A DNA stretch of 64,000 nucleotides from Gp1-AA145 sp963757135 (GTDB lineage: Bacteria; Acidobacteriota; Terriglobia; Terriglobales; Acidobacteriaceae). The notes below the pieces were generated by a model. It was given only the letters and a program-made list of their open reading frames with translations. It made no database searches and was not told where the DNA came from. Positions 46,326 through 54,703 of this stretch are shown here, in pieces; within the stretch, counting starts at the first letter, position 1, and each line of letters starts with the position of its first letter. Both the position numbers and the translations under genes were made by a program. The stretch is taken from contig CAVWQE010000004.1 in NCBI GenBank assembly GCA_963757135.1, positions 930,001 through 994,000 of the forward strand, given 5' to 3'.

Positions 46326-47591
46326 TTAAGCGTAAATTCCGCGCTGCCGGATGGTATAGGCGACGCGATCAATGGCCAGCATGTATGCTGCGATCCGGTT
46401 GTTCACATGGTGCGCTTCTGAGTACCGGACCACGTCATCAAAAGCGCTGACCATGATGTCCTCCAGTTGCTCGTTGACGACAGCTTCCTTCCAGAAATAT
46501 CCCTGCCGGTCCTGCACCCACTCAAAATACGAGGTTGTGACTCCGCCGGCGTTACATAGGATGTCCGGAATAATGAAGACTCCCTTTTCAGCCAGGATAT
46601 CGTCGGCTGTGGCCGTGGTGGGACCGTTGGCGCCTTCGGCCAGAATGCGGCACTTCACGCGATCGGCATTTTGACTGGTGATCACATTTTCGGTTGCCGC
46701 GGGAACCAGGATCTCGCACTCGGTCAGCAGCAGCTCGGCGGGATCAGCAGGTTCGGCTCCAGCAAAACCAGTAATGGTGCGATTGCGCTCGCGGTGGTCC
46801 CATAGCGCCTCGGCGTCCATGCCGTTCTTGTTGTAGATCGCGCCATCCACTTCGATGACGCCGATAATCTTGTAGCCGGCATGCCTCATCAGCCGCGCGG
46901 CATTCGATCCTACGTTGCCAAAGCCTTGAATAATGACGCGCGTGCCCTCGGGTTGCAGCCCGAGCTTTTTGATCGCCTGGTCGCAGACGATCATGATGCC
47001 GCGGCCCGTGGCTTCGCGGCGTCCGCGCGAGCCGCCAATGTTGATCGGCTTGCCAGTCACGACCGCGGTCACAGTCTGACGCATGTGCATGGAATAGGTG
47101 TCCATGATCCAAGCCATGGTCTGTTCGTTGGTATTCACGTCGGGCGCGGGAACATCTTTTTCCGGGCCAATGAACTCGACCAGTTCCGCGGTGTAGCGGC
47201 GAGTCATGCGCTCCAGTTCACCTTGCGACATCTTATGCGGATCGCAGATCACGCCGCCCTTGGCCCCGCCGAACGGAATGTTGACCACGGCGCACTTCCA
47301 GGTCATCCATGCCGCCAGGGCGCGGACTTCGTCGAGCGTAACGTCGGGGCCGTAACGGATGCCGCCCTTGCCCGGACCTCGCGCGATCGAATGCTGCACA
47401 CGGAATCCGGTAAAGACTTCGAGCTTCCCGTTGTCCATGGAAACGGGAATGTGCACGATGAGCTCGCGGTTGGGATACTGCAGGACCTTCCAGACGCCTT
47501 CGTCAAGGTTCAATTTCTGCGCGGCGAAGTTGAAGCGCGCAGATTGCGCCTCCCAGGGATTAATCTCCTGTTCCAGCGAAACAGTTTTCAT
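46326..47591 (-). CDS. gdhA: Glutamate dehydrogenase (Glu/Leu/Phe/Val dehydrogenase family)
   Basis: The protein has 421 residues. It interconverts glutamate and 2-oxoglutarate plus ammonium. Family motifs are VQHSIARGPGKGGIRYGPDV, the catalytic lysines in MTWKCAVVNIPFGGAKGGV, PAPDVNTNEQTMAWIMDTYS, and the Rossmann loop VIIQGFGNVGSNAARLM, followed by ILAEGANGPTT. GGAG precedes the ATG. The length and PGKGGIRY form suggest the hexameric GDH I type with NAD or NADP not decidable. Confidence 0.96.
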   Translation of the reverse strand: MKTVSLEQEINPWEAQSARFNFAAQKLNLDEGVWKVLQYPNRELIVHIPVSMDNGKLEVFTGFRVQHSIARGPGKGGIRYGPDVTLDEVRALAAWMTWKCAVVNIPFGGAKGGVICDPHKMSQGELERMTRRYTAELVEFIGPEKDVPAPDVNTNEQTMAWIMDTYSMHMRQTVTAVVTGKPINIGGSRGRREATGRGIMIVCDQAIKKLGLQPEGTRVIIQGFGNVGSNAARLMRHAGYKIIGVIEVDGAIYNKNGMDAEALWDHRERNRTITGFAGAEPADPAELLLTECEILVPAATENVITSQNADRVKCRILAEGANGPTTATADDILAEKGVFIIPDILCNAGGVTTSYFEWVQDRQGYFWKEAVVNEQLEDIMVSAFDDVVRYSEAHHVNNRIAAYMLAIDRVAYTIRQRGIYA

Positions 47592-47670
47592 AGGGTCTCC
47601 GTTGCACCCGCTGATCAGGAAAGGGCAGCCCTCCAGCCGCGTTCATGACCAAACGCAGGAGGCGTGGCTG

Positions 47671-47725
47671 GCGCCAGCAGGCAAACGTTCAATGATATGC
47701 ACGGCGAAGCGGGTAAGCAAGCGGA
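47671..47725 (+). repeat. Copy A of a diverged ~55-base dispersed repeat
   Basis: This stretch matches 49812-49866 at roughly 80 percent, sharing blocks such as TGCACGG-GA-GCGGGTA and GCAAGCGG. Copy A lies between gdhA and the IS element; copy B overlaps the end of the coiled-coil membrane gene. The remaining bases of 47592-47734 show no gene. Confidence 0.65.
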
Positions 47726-47734
47726 GGAGACTAG

Positions 47735-48909
47735 TGGTAGAGCCTACTCACATCGTATCCCCGTAGCGAAGTTAAAATGCTTGAGCGAGAAACGCGTTAG
47801 GGAGCTGGCCGGACGGCTCCGCAAAAGCCGGGAGGCCAGCGACCGGGACTACAATCCGCTGTGTCCACCGCCTACTTCGTCCTGATTCGCGAGATGAGAG
47901 ACGCCTACAATCATCGCTTGCGTTTGGTGCAGTCGGCTCGACAACGCGGCATCAAACCCACCGCCCGCTTGTTTCAAACCACCGTTCCCACTGTGCGCAA
48001 GTGGCTGCGCCGTTATCAGCAGCAAGGACCGCGCGGCCTCATCGAAGTTTCTCGCGCCCCTCATCGCCAGCCCGGCAAGACTCCCGCCGACATCGAACAG
48101 CAGGTCGTCGCACTCCGCCAGCAGCTGTTCACCTTCGGAGCTCGTCGTCTTATTCGGGAGTTCGACCTTCCTCTCAGTCATCGTGCCTTGGAACGCATCT
48201 GGCGCCATCATGGCCTGCTCAAAAAACGACCGCGCAAGTATCAGCGCAAACAAGACCTCGCCCACATCAAAGCCACCTGGCGCGTCTTTCAGCAGATCTC
48301 CGCCGACACCAAGGATCTCGACGATATTCCCCGCTACTGGCCGCAGGCCCAGGCTTTCGATCTGCCGGCCGTCGAATACACCGCCCGCGAAGTGCGCAGC
48401 GGCCTGCTGTTCTGGGCTTTTGCCGAGCGCCGTTCTGCGGCTGCCAGTTCCATCTTTGCCGCCCGTATCCAGCAGCACCTCGATCGTTGCGGCATCTCTC
48501 TGCGCGATCTGGTCTGGCAGACCGACAACGGCTCCGAGTTCATCGGTGGCCACGATCGTCGCGGTCACCCCACCGGATTCCCCACCGCTTTAGGCGACAG
48601 CCAGCACGTTCGCATCCCTCCCGCCGCTCACACCTTCCAGAGCGATGTGGAAACCGTTCACCGCCTCGTCGAAGATGAGTTCTTTGACCTGGAATCGTTC
48701 CACAGTCGGGGCGACTTCCTCGCCAAAGCCTTTACCTACCAGCTCTACTTCAACCTGGTCCGTCCCAACTCTCATAAACAAAACCTCAGCCCTTGGCAGA
48801 TCGTCGAGCAACTCCAACCCCGCTGGCCGCTCCAACTCTGTTTGCTTCCACCTGTTTTCTTGGACTATTACTTGAACCACTCCGGGGGATACGATCTCCC
48901 TAGGCACCC
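47735..48909 (+). mobile_element. IS481-like insertion sequence at a CTAG target
   Basis: The element carries one intact transposase. Ends are imperfect inverted repeats: left GCCTACTCACATCGTATCCCC (47742-47762) and right, on the minus strand, GCCTAGGGAGATCGTATCCCC from about 48905 to 48885. CTAG directly borders both sides (47731-47734 and 48910-48913); IS481-type elements are known to use CTAG targets. A wider 15-base direct repeat, AGCGGAGGAGACTAG, is found at 47720-47734 and 48912-48926, so either a long duplication or a tandem-repeat target was hit. Confidence 0.75.
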
Positions 48910-48913
48910 CTAG
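47894..48913 (+). CDS. IS481-family transposase
   Basis: The protein has 339 residues from ATG 47894 (a GTG at 47861 is possible). An N-terminal helix-turn-helix region (RLVQSARQRGIKPTARLFQT, TVPTVRKWLRRYQ) precedes an integrase core whose acidic residues lie in ISADTKDLDDI, WQTDNGSEFIG and SDVETVHRLVEDEFF (DDE). No frameshift or internal stop is present, so it may be active. The TAG stop at 48911-48913 is formed by the flanking CTAG target rather than by the element itself. Confidence 0.9.
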   Translation: MRDAYNHRLRLVQSARQRGIKPTARLFQTTVPTVRKWLRRYQQQGPRGLIEVSRAPHRQPGKTPADIEQQVVALRQQLFTFGARRLIREFDLPLSHRALERIWRHHGLLKKRPRKYQRKQDLAHIKATWRVFQQISADTKDLDDIPRYWPQAQAFDLPAVEYTAREVRSGLLFWAFAERRSAAASSIFAARIQQHLDRCGISLRDLVWQTDNGSEFIGGHDRRGHPTGFPTALGDSQHVRIPPAAHTFQSDVETVHRLVEDEFFDLESFHSRGDFLAKAFTYQLYFNLVRPNSHKQNLSPWQIVEQLQPRWPLQLCLLPPVFLDYYLNHSGGYDLPRHP

Positions 48914-48949
48914 CGGAGGAGACTAGGTTGGCGGCAGGTCAAGGTGAAA

Positions 48950-49537
48950 TTAGGGCCATGCCACAGAGCGCTTGAAGTCTGCATGCACGATCAGCTCGGG
49001 GGCTGGCTTTCCATTCGGCAACTCAACAATAACCGTTTGCAGCCCAGCTTTTCTGCCGTACTTCATGGCTGGAACGCAATCCGTATCATTCGTGACGATC
49101 ACGATTCTCTCAATACATCGATTGGCCGAGTAAGCAGCGATATCTAGACCGATGCGCATATCGACTCCTTTCTGTTCAAAATCAGGCGCAAAGTCAGCAT
49201 CCGTTGGAGGGCCAGCTGGATTAACAGGTGTTTGCTTGGGTTTGTAGCCTCTAAACTTAAGGACTCCCCGACGAACCGCGAATAAATCTTTGCGCGCTAA
49301 TTCAAAAAGCCACTGGTCGTTACTGGTAAACGTATAGGTATTCCCAGAAACGGGGAGACTGACGGTTCCTGCGTACGGAGCGCAGTCATAGTACAGGACT
49401 CGTAGGATTTCTTCGTCCTGCGCTTTGCATCTGTGTGCGAACTTCTCAATAAAAAGAGGGTTGTATTGCTTTCCGGCTTTGGTGGATTTCACCCTGAGAT
49501 ATCCACCGTCTATCAAAACGACGATCTTCTTGGCCAT
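48950..49537 (-). CDS. NYN-domain (PIN-like) putative nuclease, LabA/DUF88 type
   Basis: The protein has 195 residues. The NYN fold is seen in KIVVLIDGGYLRVKS (first acid), KGVDMRIGLDIAAYSAN, IERIVIVTNDTDCVPAMKYG (second acid cluster) and GLQTVIVELPNG. The family are PIN-like proteins, probably metal-dependent RNases. Base composition is lower in GC than gdhA. A strong hairpin covers the ribosome-binding region of the ATG at 49537. It lies between an IS element and a coiled-coil membrane gene, in an accessory region. The target is unknown. Confidence 0.88.
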   Translation of the reverse strand: MAKKIVVLIDGGYLRVKSTKAGKQYNPLFIEKFAHRCKAQDEEILRVLYYDCAPYAGTVSLPVSGNTYTFTSNDQWLFELARKDLFAVRRGVLKFRGYKPKQTPVNPAGPPTDADFAPDFEQKGVDMRIGLDIAAYSANRCIERIVIVTNDTDCVPAMKYGRKAGLQTVIVELPNGKPAPELIVHADFKRSVAWP

Positions 49538-49548
49538 AAATGACGAAA

Positions 49549-49569
49549 CCCCCGAGGTTTCCTCGGGGG
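49549..49569 (-). promoter_or_regulatory. Strong leader hairpin over the NYN gene start
   Basis: On the minus strand CCCCCGAGG-AAA-CCTCGGGGG (49569-49549) forms a perfect 9-base stem ending 11 bases before the ATG and followed by TTTCGTCATTT. The only G-rich ribosome-site candidate (CGGGGG) is inside the 3' arm. It could act as an attenuator/terminator or block translation. Confidence 0.6.
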
Positions 49570-49811
49570 CTCATAAACGTGCTCGCCTACGAGCGTAGCG
49601 GATATGCGAGGACGATACTGAAGGGCAAGACGCTTGTCAATACCTCTAAAGCTGTACCCTTTGGTAACCCCTAGCAATCATAGCAAATTTAACCAATTCC
49701 TCGATGTGTCAAACATGGTCGCTCGGCCCCTAAAATCTCTCTTGCCATGGTTGAGCGTGATTCAAAAGATCCAGACTGTCCCTCAAAACGACGGCAAAGA
49801 CCACCCGCCTG

Positions 49812-49866
49812 GCGCCAACGGCAAACCACTCAATCAAGTGCACGGAGAGGCGGGTAGGCAAGCGGG
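49812..49866 (+). repeat. Copy B of the ~55-base dispersed repeat
   Basis: It pairs with copy A at 47671-47725. The 49570-49811 interval before it holds a small inverted repeat (GCTCGCCTACGAGC, near 49580) and no supported gene. Confidence 0.6.
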
Positions 49867-49913
49867 TGGGTGCCTACTGGTGCCGGTTGGTTTGGACAGC
49901 CCCTCCTGTTGTT

Positions 49914-50886
49914 CTATTTTTTCTTGCCGCTTGCTGGGAGTAGGATCGGCGGCCTGATTCCCACTAGCACCGAGACTGGTCCGCCTGTTGGAATAGGCCG
50001 TTGTATCGGCTGCCCTCCTCCTCCGCTCATAGAAGCGGCACCACCCATCGCCGCCGCACCTCCCATCATTGCGCCTGCCTGTGGGCTGGGGCCATTTATG
50101 GACACTTGCTGCAATTTGGCCGATATTTACCAGTGCGTCTCGCAGCGCGGTCATGTACGGCATTTCGTACCCTGGTCCACGAATAGAAATCCCCCATTCA
50201 AAACCGCCTGACACAACTTGGTCTGCTCGCCCGTCGCCGGGTGTTCCATATCCAGTTGAGGCAAGCGTAGAGAGAAGTTGGGTTGCTAGGGCGGTGCCCT
50301 CGCCGTCCATTCCATACGATTCGATTCGTGTCGGATATGGGAACGTTGAGCTCTTTTTCACTGCCTCTGCGATCTTGATCTGTTGCACAGGGGACAGGGT
50401 TCGTGGGCTAAGTAATTTGACCTCTTCGATGACTACCGTTAGCTTTTCTCGCGCTTCGTCTGCCGAAGCCTTGGCGAGTCCTGCTGCCTCTTTTGCTGCC
50501 TCAGCTTTGCCAAATGCTTCGTTAGCTTTACTGCTAGCACCTGCGGCTTTAGTTTCGGAAGCGGCCGACTTCTCAATTGCCGACTGCGCCTTCATGTCTG
50601 CGTTTTCCGCCTTCTCGCTCAGAGAACCTATGAGCTGCCCCGACAGAGAATTGGTTTTTACAAGACAAACCAACTCAGAGGCTAGTGCCGCAATCAAAAG
50701 CAGTGTTGCACCCTTAGCCAGCTTCTCTTTGGCTTCTTTTACTCCACCCGTAAACCAATTCGTAAAATCCGCCACATACTCTCCTGCGCAAGCGATAGCG
50801 ACGAGAGTGGCGAACGTGTATTCACCGACTTCCCAGCACGTAAGTGCTTTAGAAAGGGATGCTACGTCAGACGGTGTTGGAGTCAT
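49914..50886 (-). CDS. Coiled-coil membrane protein with probable C-terminal frameshift
   Basis: From ATG 50886 the protein has a membrane segment around EYTFATLVAIACAGEYVADF, a second one near GATLLLIAALASELVCLV, and a long alanine-rich coiled coil (SEKAENADMKAQSAIEKSAA, EAREKLTVVIEEVKLL), then a globular part with LSPRTLSPVQQIKIAEAVKK and VVSGGFEWGISIRGP. Near 50120 the frame runs into an Arg/Cys-rich sequence ending at 49834, while the adjacent frame reads LQQVSINGPSPQAGAMMG and ends cleanly with VSVLVGIRPPILLPASGKKK at 49914. A one-base insertion or two-base deletion near CCAAATTGCAG would join them. No function is known. Confidence 0.6.
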
Positions 50887-51083
50887 CGTGTCTCACAAGA
50901 ATTTGAATCCTCTAGTGTTACAGCGGAGGCGCGGAAGTTGCTTCGCACAGATGAATCCAAGAGGTGGTTTTCTCCAGGCGCATTGTTCCAGTTTCGTCGT
51001 GATATCCTCACCCGATTTCGAGTCTGTAAATGATCTTGGTGCAAGCAAGTCGAAGTACCCACCCTTTGAAAAGCGCAAAGGGT

Positions 51084-51124
51084 GGGCAGCCTCATTTGTT
51101 ATGGTGAATGCGATGAAAGGGTGG
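51084..51124 (+). repeat. 41-base direct repeat, first copy
   Basis: Matches 51827-51867 with two mismatches, including CTCATTTGTTATGGTG and GCGATGAAAGGGTGG. It lies between the coiled-coil gene start and the small basic gene. Another diverged pair, TTTGAATC...ACAGCGGAGGC...GCTTCGC, is at 50902-50946 and 51906-51956. Confidence 0.85.
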
Positions 51125-51137
51125 CCTCGCCTGCAAA

Positions 51138-51314
51138 CTACTTCGGAACGCTGAATATCGCGAGACGTCTATTTCCCATGTTGATCGTCTCCAATAACGT
51201 CCCGACGAATATCCGCTTCTTGCCTTTGAGAACCGCCAGTCTCCAACTGTTCCCCTTTGTCATCCTGTCACCGCGCTTAGCCTTCTTGCCCATGATCTGA
51301 ATTTGATCTGCCAT
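51138..51314 (-). CDS. Small basic protein of unknown function
   Basis: The 58-residue protein begins MADQIQIMGKKAKRGDRMTK and contains WRLAVLKGKKRIFVG and INMGNRRLAIFSVPK. It is strongly basic and has no membrane helix. A very good ribosome site (GGAGGAACTACGA before ATG 51314) and its place inside an accessory region support it as a real gene. A longer in-frame extension to 51503 has no support. Function unknown. Confidence 0.65.
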   Translation of the reverse strand: MADQIQIMGKKAKRGDRMTKGNSWRLAVLKGKKRIFVGTLLETINMGNRRLAIFSVPK

Positions 51315-51544
51315 TCGTAGTTCCTCCGCAAAATTGATTTTTGGTTCAAGAAACGAGAAGGGGAAGGCCAGAATTATCTCACAGCCCCCGACTGGTGGCC
51401 CAGGTCTGAAAGCGGTTCCCATGCGGGCGCCCCATGTCTCCTGGGGTTCGAGACATGGGACCCATGAACCCCTAGGTGCCAGATGTTCTTCACGAAGCCA
51501 CACTCCGGATTTTCATCTTCAACACGGCCAGTCGTTTACTCGAG

Positions 51545-51867
51545 CCGGGGCGGGTGGCCCACCTTTGTTTTCCATCGCACCACGGATGAGGCTGCCCCAT
51601 CCTTGCGTTCTTTGCAAGGGTGGGAACCACGAACTCAATCGTAAGGGCTGAAGTTTGAAAATCGAAACCTCAACTGCAGGCATCAGAGGTTCCCGCCCCT
51701 TCGGCTCCGCTCAGGGCAGGCTCTTCGCAAACTGCGCGAAGGACGGGGCACCCCACTTTGTTGGGTGATTCAGAAGAGATCAAAGGCTCGGCCACCCGCC
51801 CCACCCCTACTGGTTTTTCAATGATGGGGCAACCTCATTTGTTATGGTGCATGCGATGAAAGGGTGG
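51545..51867. repeat. Inverted pair of an Acidobacteriota-type repeat unit plus 41-base repeat, second copy
   Basis: The unit at about 51545-51603 (GGGGCGGGTGGCCCACCTTTG ... GCTGCCCCATCC) recurs inverted at 51804-51741 (minus strand GGGGCGGGTGGCCGAGCCTTTG ... GGTGCCCCGTCC). 51827-51867 is the second copy of the 41-base direct repeat. The stretch 51315-51926 has no supported gene. Confidence 0.7.
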
Positions 51868-51926
51868 TCCAGCCCCCAAGCGGAGAGGGGTTGTGGGTAG
51901 TGCAGTTTGAATCTTCTCATCTAGCG

Positions 51927-52373
51927 TCACAGCGGAGGCCTGGAAGCCTGCTTCGCTGACAGCCATGCCGCCATAGCCAAACATAGTGTAATCACGATGG
52001 AGAAAGCGATGGGCAGGATAAAAAGATATGTCCAGCTCACAACCGCGATGGCCCCAAAGCAAAGGGCGAATGCCCAAGCCAGAGGGCGCATGAGAGCTAA
52101 AGTCGCTGGCGGAAGGCTGCCGAGCTGCCACGCCAAGATCGCCGCGAAGAAATAAAACACGCCGACTGAGAATCCGGCTGCCAGAAAGAGGTCCCAATAG
52201 GTGCGGCTGAACCCCTGCACTTCAAAGTGAATGGACCGGATTGAGCCGAGAAGAGCATCAACTCCCCATGCGGGATCAGACTGGCGAAAGCCGAGTGTAT
52301 GTCCTATCGCGAAAAGTAGCAGAAGAACGGCGGCGGTTCGATAAAACATTCGAGAAGACAAAGACGCTTTCAT
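51927..52373 (-). CDS. Four-helix membrane protein of unknown function
   Basis: The protein has 148 residues with GGAGGCGAGA before the ATG. Four hydrophobic helices are visible (TAAVLLLLFAIGHTLGF, YWDLFLAAGFSVGVFYFFAA, LMRPLAWAFALCFGAIAVV, YLFILPIAFSIVITLCLAMA). IHFEVQGFSRTYWDL between helices 1 and 2 is typical of a small conserved family of bacterial membrane proteins without assigned function. Its 3' end overlaps one of the degenerate repeats. Confidence 0.8.
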   Translation of the reverse strand: MKASLSSRMFYRTAAVLLLLFAIGHTLGFRQSDPAWGVDALLGSIRSIHFEVQGFSRTYWDLFLAAGFSVGVFYFFAAILAWQLGSLPPATLALMRPLAWAFALCFGAIAVVSWTYLFILPIAFSIVITLCLAMAAWLSAKQASRPPL

Positions 52374-52594
52374 TCTCGCCTCCAGGGATCACGGCAATGG
52401 GCGGCACTATCCTGCCGCGGCGGTTCACACTGTACCACTGCCGCACCACCGCGAGACCGTGGACTGCTCCGGCCTCAGCGCGGACTCGGGGCACGTCTGT
52501 TCGGCTCGGATCGGCTTTGTCAGATCGGCTTTGACAATTCTTTACGCCAAGAATCTCGAACCGCGCTGATAATGCTCTGCAATTGGAGGACAGC

Positions 52595-53185
52595 TTGAAA
52601 AATCTAGCGCGACTGACGATTGCTGCATTGCTGCTTGCTTTGCCTGTTTACGCTCAGCACCAAGGCGGAGAGCCTGCTCATGGAGCGCCTGCTCATGGGG
52701 TGGCCCCGGGCCACGGTGGCGGCGAACACGGCGTGGGCGGGGGCCATATTCCGACGCACGGTCCCGCACCGGTGCGGGCTCCGGCTTCTCATCCGGCGCC
52801 GGCGCAAAACGAGCATCGTAAATTCAACGATGCCCAGGGACATCCTGAGGCTCCGCACGTTCATGCTGAGAACGACCATTGGGTCGGACACGATAGCGGG
52901 CGCGGCGACGCGCACTATCATCTCGACCATCCCTGGGAGCATGGGCATTTCCCCGGAGCGATTGGCGCGCATCACATCTGGCGGATCGGCGGCGGCAACC
53001 GCGAACGGTTTGCACTCGGCGGATTCTTTTTTTCCGTTGCGCCGTATGACTACGATTACTGCAACGACTGGCTCTGGGATTCGGATGACATAGTCATCTA
53101 TGACGATCCCGACCACGTGGGCTGGTACCTGGCGTACAACGTGCGCCTGGGAACCTACATTCACGTGCAATACCTGGGAAGCTAG
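52595..53185 (+). CDS. Secreted His/Gly-rich protein
   Basis: The protein has 196 residues. GGAGGA is 4 bases before a TTG start at 52595, and TGATAATGC about 25 bases upstream may be the -10. A signal peptide (LTIAALLLALPVYAQ) is followed by a histidine-, glycine- and proline-rich stretch with many HG pairs, which could bind metal, then a conserved-looking end with YDYDYCNDWLWDSDDIVIYD and HVGWYLAYNVRLGTYIHV. Similar proteins occur in Acidobacteriota; the role is unknown. Upstream, GATCGGCTTTG is tandemly repeated (about 52508-52532). Confidence 0.75.
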   Translation: MKNLARLTIAALLLALPVYAQHQGGEPAHGAPAHGVAPGHGGGEHGVGGGHIPTHGPAPVRAPASHPAPAQNEHRKFNDAQGHPEAPHVHAENDHWVGHDSGRGDAHYHLDHPWEHGHFPGAIGAHHIWRIGGGNRERFALGGFFFSVAPYDYDYCNDWLWDSDDIVIYDDPDHVGWYLAYNVRLGTYIHVQYLGS

Positions 53186-53208
53186 ACCGGACGTGAGATC
53201 AACCTACT

Positions 53209-54552
53209 TCAAAGCGCGGCTGCACAGGCTTTCATCGGATACGCCGTCATGTAGATCCCGTCCTTCGGACGCAGAGTAAAGCTGGGGACGGGAATTATTT
53301 CTTCATCCGAAGTGGCGCACAGGCGAAAACGTTGCGCCATGGTGGCGAGCAACAGCGTAGCTTCCATCATCGCGAAGGAGTTGCCAATGCACTGCCTGGG
53401 GCCGCCGCCAAAAGGGAAGTAGGCGAAGCGCGGTAACTTCTGGGCGCGCTCAGGCAGCCAGCGGTCCGGGTCGAATGTTTCAGGATCCGGAAAATACCGA
53501 GGATCGCGATGCATGATCCATTGGCTCATCACGACATTGGCTCCCGCAGGTATCCGATATCCGCGAAGCTCGAAATCCGAAACCACCGTGCGTGCCAGGC
53601 TCCACGCCGGGGGGTACAGCCGCATTGATTCCTTGATCACGCGTTCGGTAAACGCAAGCGCCGGCAGATCAGAAAACTCGGGTATGCGGCCGCGGAGCAC
53701 GCGCTCAAGCTCCCGTTGTAATTGTTCTTCCATTTCACAGTGCTGTGCCAGCAGATGCCACGCCCAAGAGAGCGTCAGCGCGGTGGTCTCATGGCCGGCA
53801 AGCAGAAAGGTCATCACTTCATCGCGCAGTTGCTGGTCATTCATTCGGCCGCCGTCTTCATCGCGCGCCTGCATGAGCATGGAAAGCAAGTCGCCACGGT
53901 CGTGGTCATCTTCTCGACGGGCGGCAATAATCCGGTAAACTGCCGCATCAAGCTCGCGAACAGCGCGGCGGAAGCCGATCATGCCCGGCGTCGGCGCGTA
54001 GCGCGCGATCGGCGGCAACAATAAGCGCACGCCCGTGGAATTGCGCATCATGACATTCATCGCCGTTGAAATTGCGCCTATCTGTTCGGGCTCGACGCTG
54101 AATAACGCTCGTACGACAATACGTAGCGTGAGCTGCATCATCTCCTGATGAATGTCGAAGGGCCGGTCCGTCTTCCAGCCATCGAGCATCTCGCTGGCAT
54201 AGGTGGTCATGAGTTTCGCGTAACCGGCGACCCGGTCGCGATGGAACGCAGGCTGCGCAAGCCGCCGTTGGCGGAGCCAGGACTCGCCTTCGTTAGTGAG
54301 CAGCCCTTCGCCGAAAAACCATTTGCTCTTGCGAATGACGTGGTCTTTGAGAAAATTCTGGTAGTTGCGAACCAGCACAGCTTCGATCAGATCAGGATGA
54401 TTCAGAAAGTAAACGTGGATCCACGCCGCGCGGTAATAAAAGATGTCGCCAAATTCCTGCGCCCATTGGGAAAATTGTGCCAGGGGGTTACGGCTTGCCA
54501 GCGGCATGTTGCCGATCAGGAAATGCGGCTTGGGACCGGGTGGGCGGAGCAT
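53209..54552 (-). CDS. Cytochrome P450
   Basis: The protein has 447 residues and the four P450 hallmarks: the I-helix oxygen-binding AGHETTALTLSWAWHL, ExxR in KESMRLYPPAWSLAR, PDRW in FDPDRWLPER, and the heme-cysteine loop FPFGGGPRQCIGNSF. There is no membrane anchor, as usual for bacterial forms. It is related to the CYP102/CYP110-like group of fatty-acid or terpenoid oxidases, but the substrate cannot be told. No ferredoxin or reductase gene is adjacent. A start at the first ATG gives the normal PPGPKPHFLIGN proline-rich N terminus. Confidence 0.95.
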   Translation of the reverse strand: MLRPPGPKPHFLIGNMPLASRNPLAQFSQWAQEFGDIFYYRAAWIHVYFLNHPDLIEAVLVRNYQNFLKDHVIRKSKWFFGEGLLTNEGESWLRQRRLAQPAFHRDRVAGYAKLMTTYASEMLDGWKTDRPFDIHQEMMQLTLRIVVRALFSVEPEQIGAISTAMNVMMRNSTGVRLLLPPIARYAPTPGMIGFRRAVRELDAAVYRIIAARREDDHDRGDLLSMLMQARDEDGGRMNDQQLRDEVMTFLLAGHETTALTLSWAWHLLAQHCEMEEQLQRELERVLRGRIPEFSDLPALAFTERVIKESMRLYPPAWSLARTVVSDFELRGYRIPAGANVVMSQWIMHRDPRYFPDPETFDPDRWLPERAQKLPRFAYFPFGGGPRQCIGNSFAMMEATLLLATMAQRFRLCATSDEEIIPVPSFTLRPKDGIYMTAYPMKACAAAL

Positions 54553-54703
54553 GAGGAAGTCATAGTTTATCGTGCCGAGCCTGACAAGAGCGATTCAACA
54601 TGGAGACACAGGGACACGGAGAAGATATTTTGGGTTATTGAATCATCGAGTGATTGAATCACGCTCAAATTGACTTCGCGTTGATCGCGCAGCACACTGA
54701 GGG

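Noticed and set aside
47849..48568. 239-codon minus-strand frame opposite the transposase
   Set aside because: Shadow of the transposase, which has a complete DDE core.
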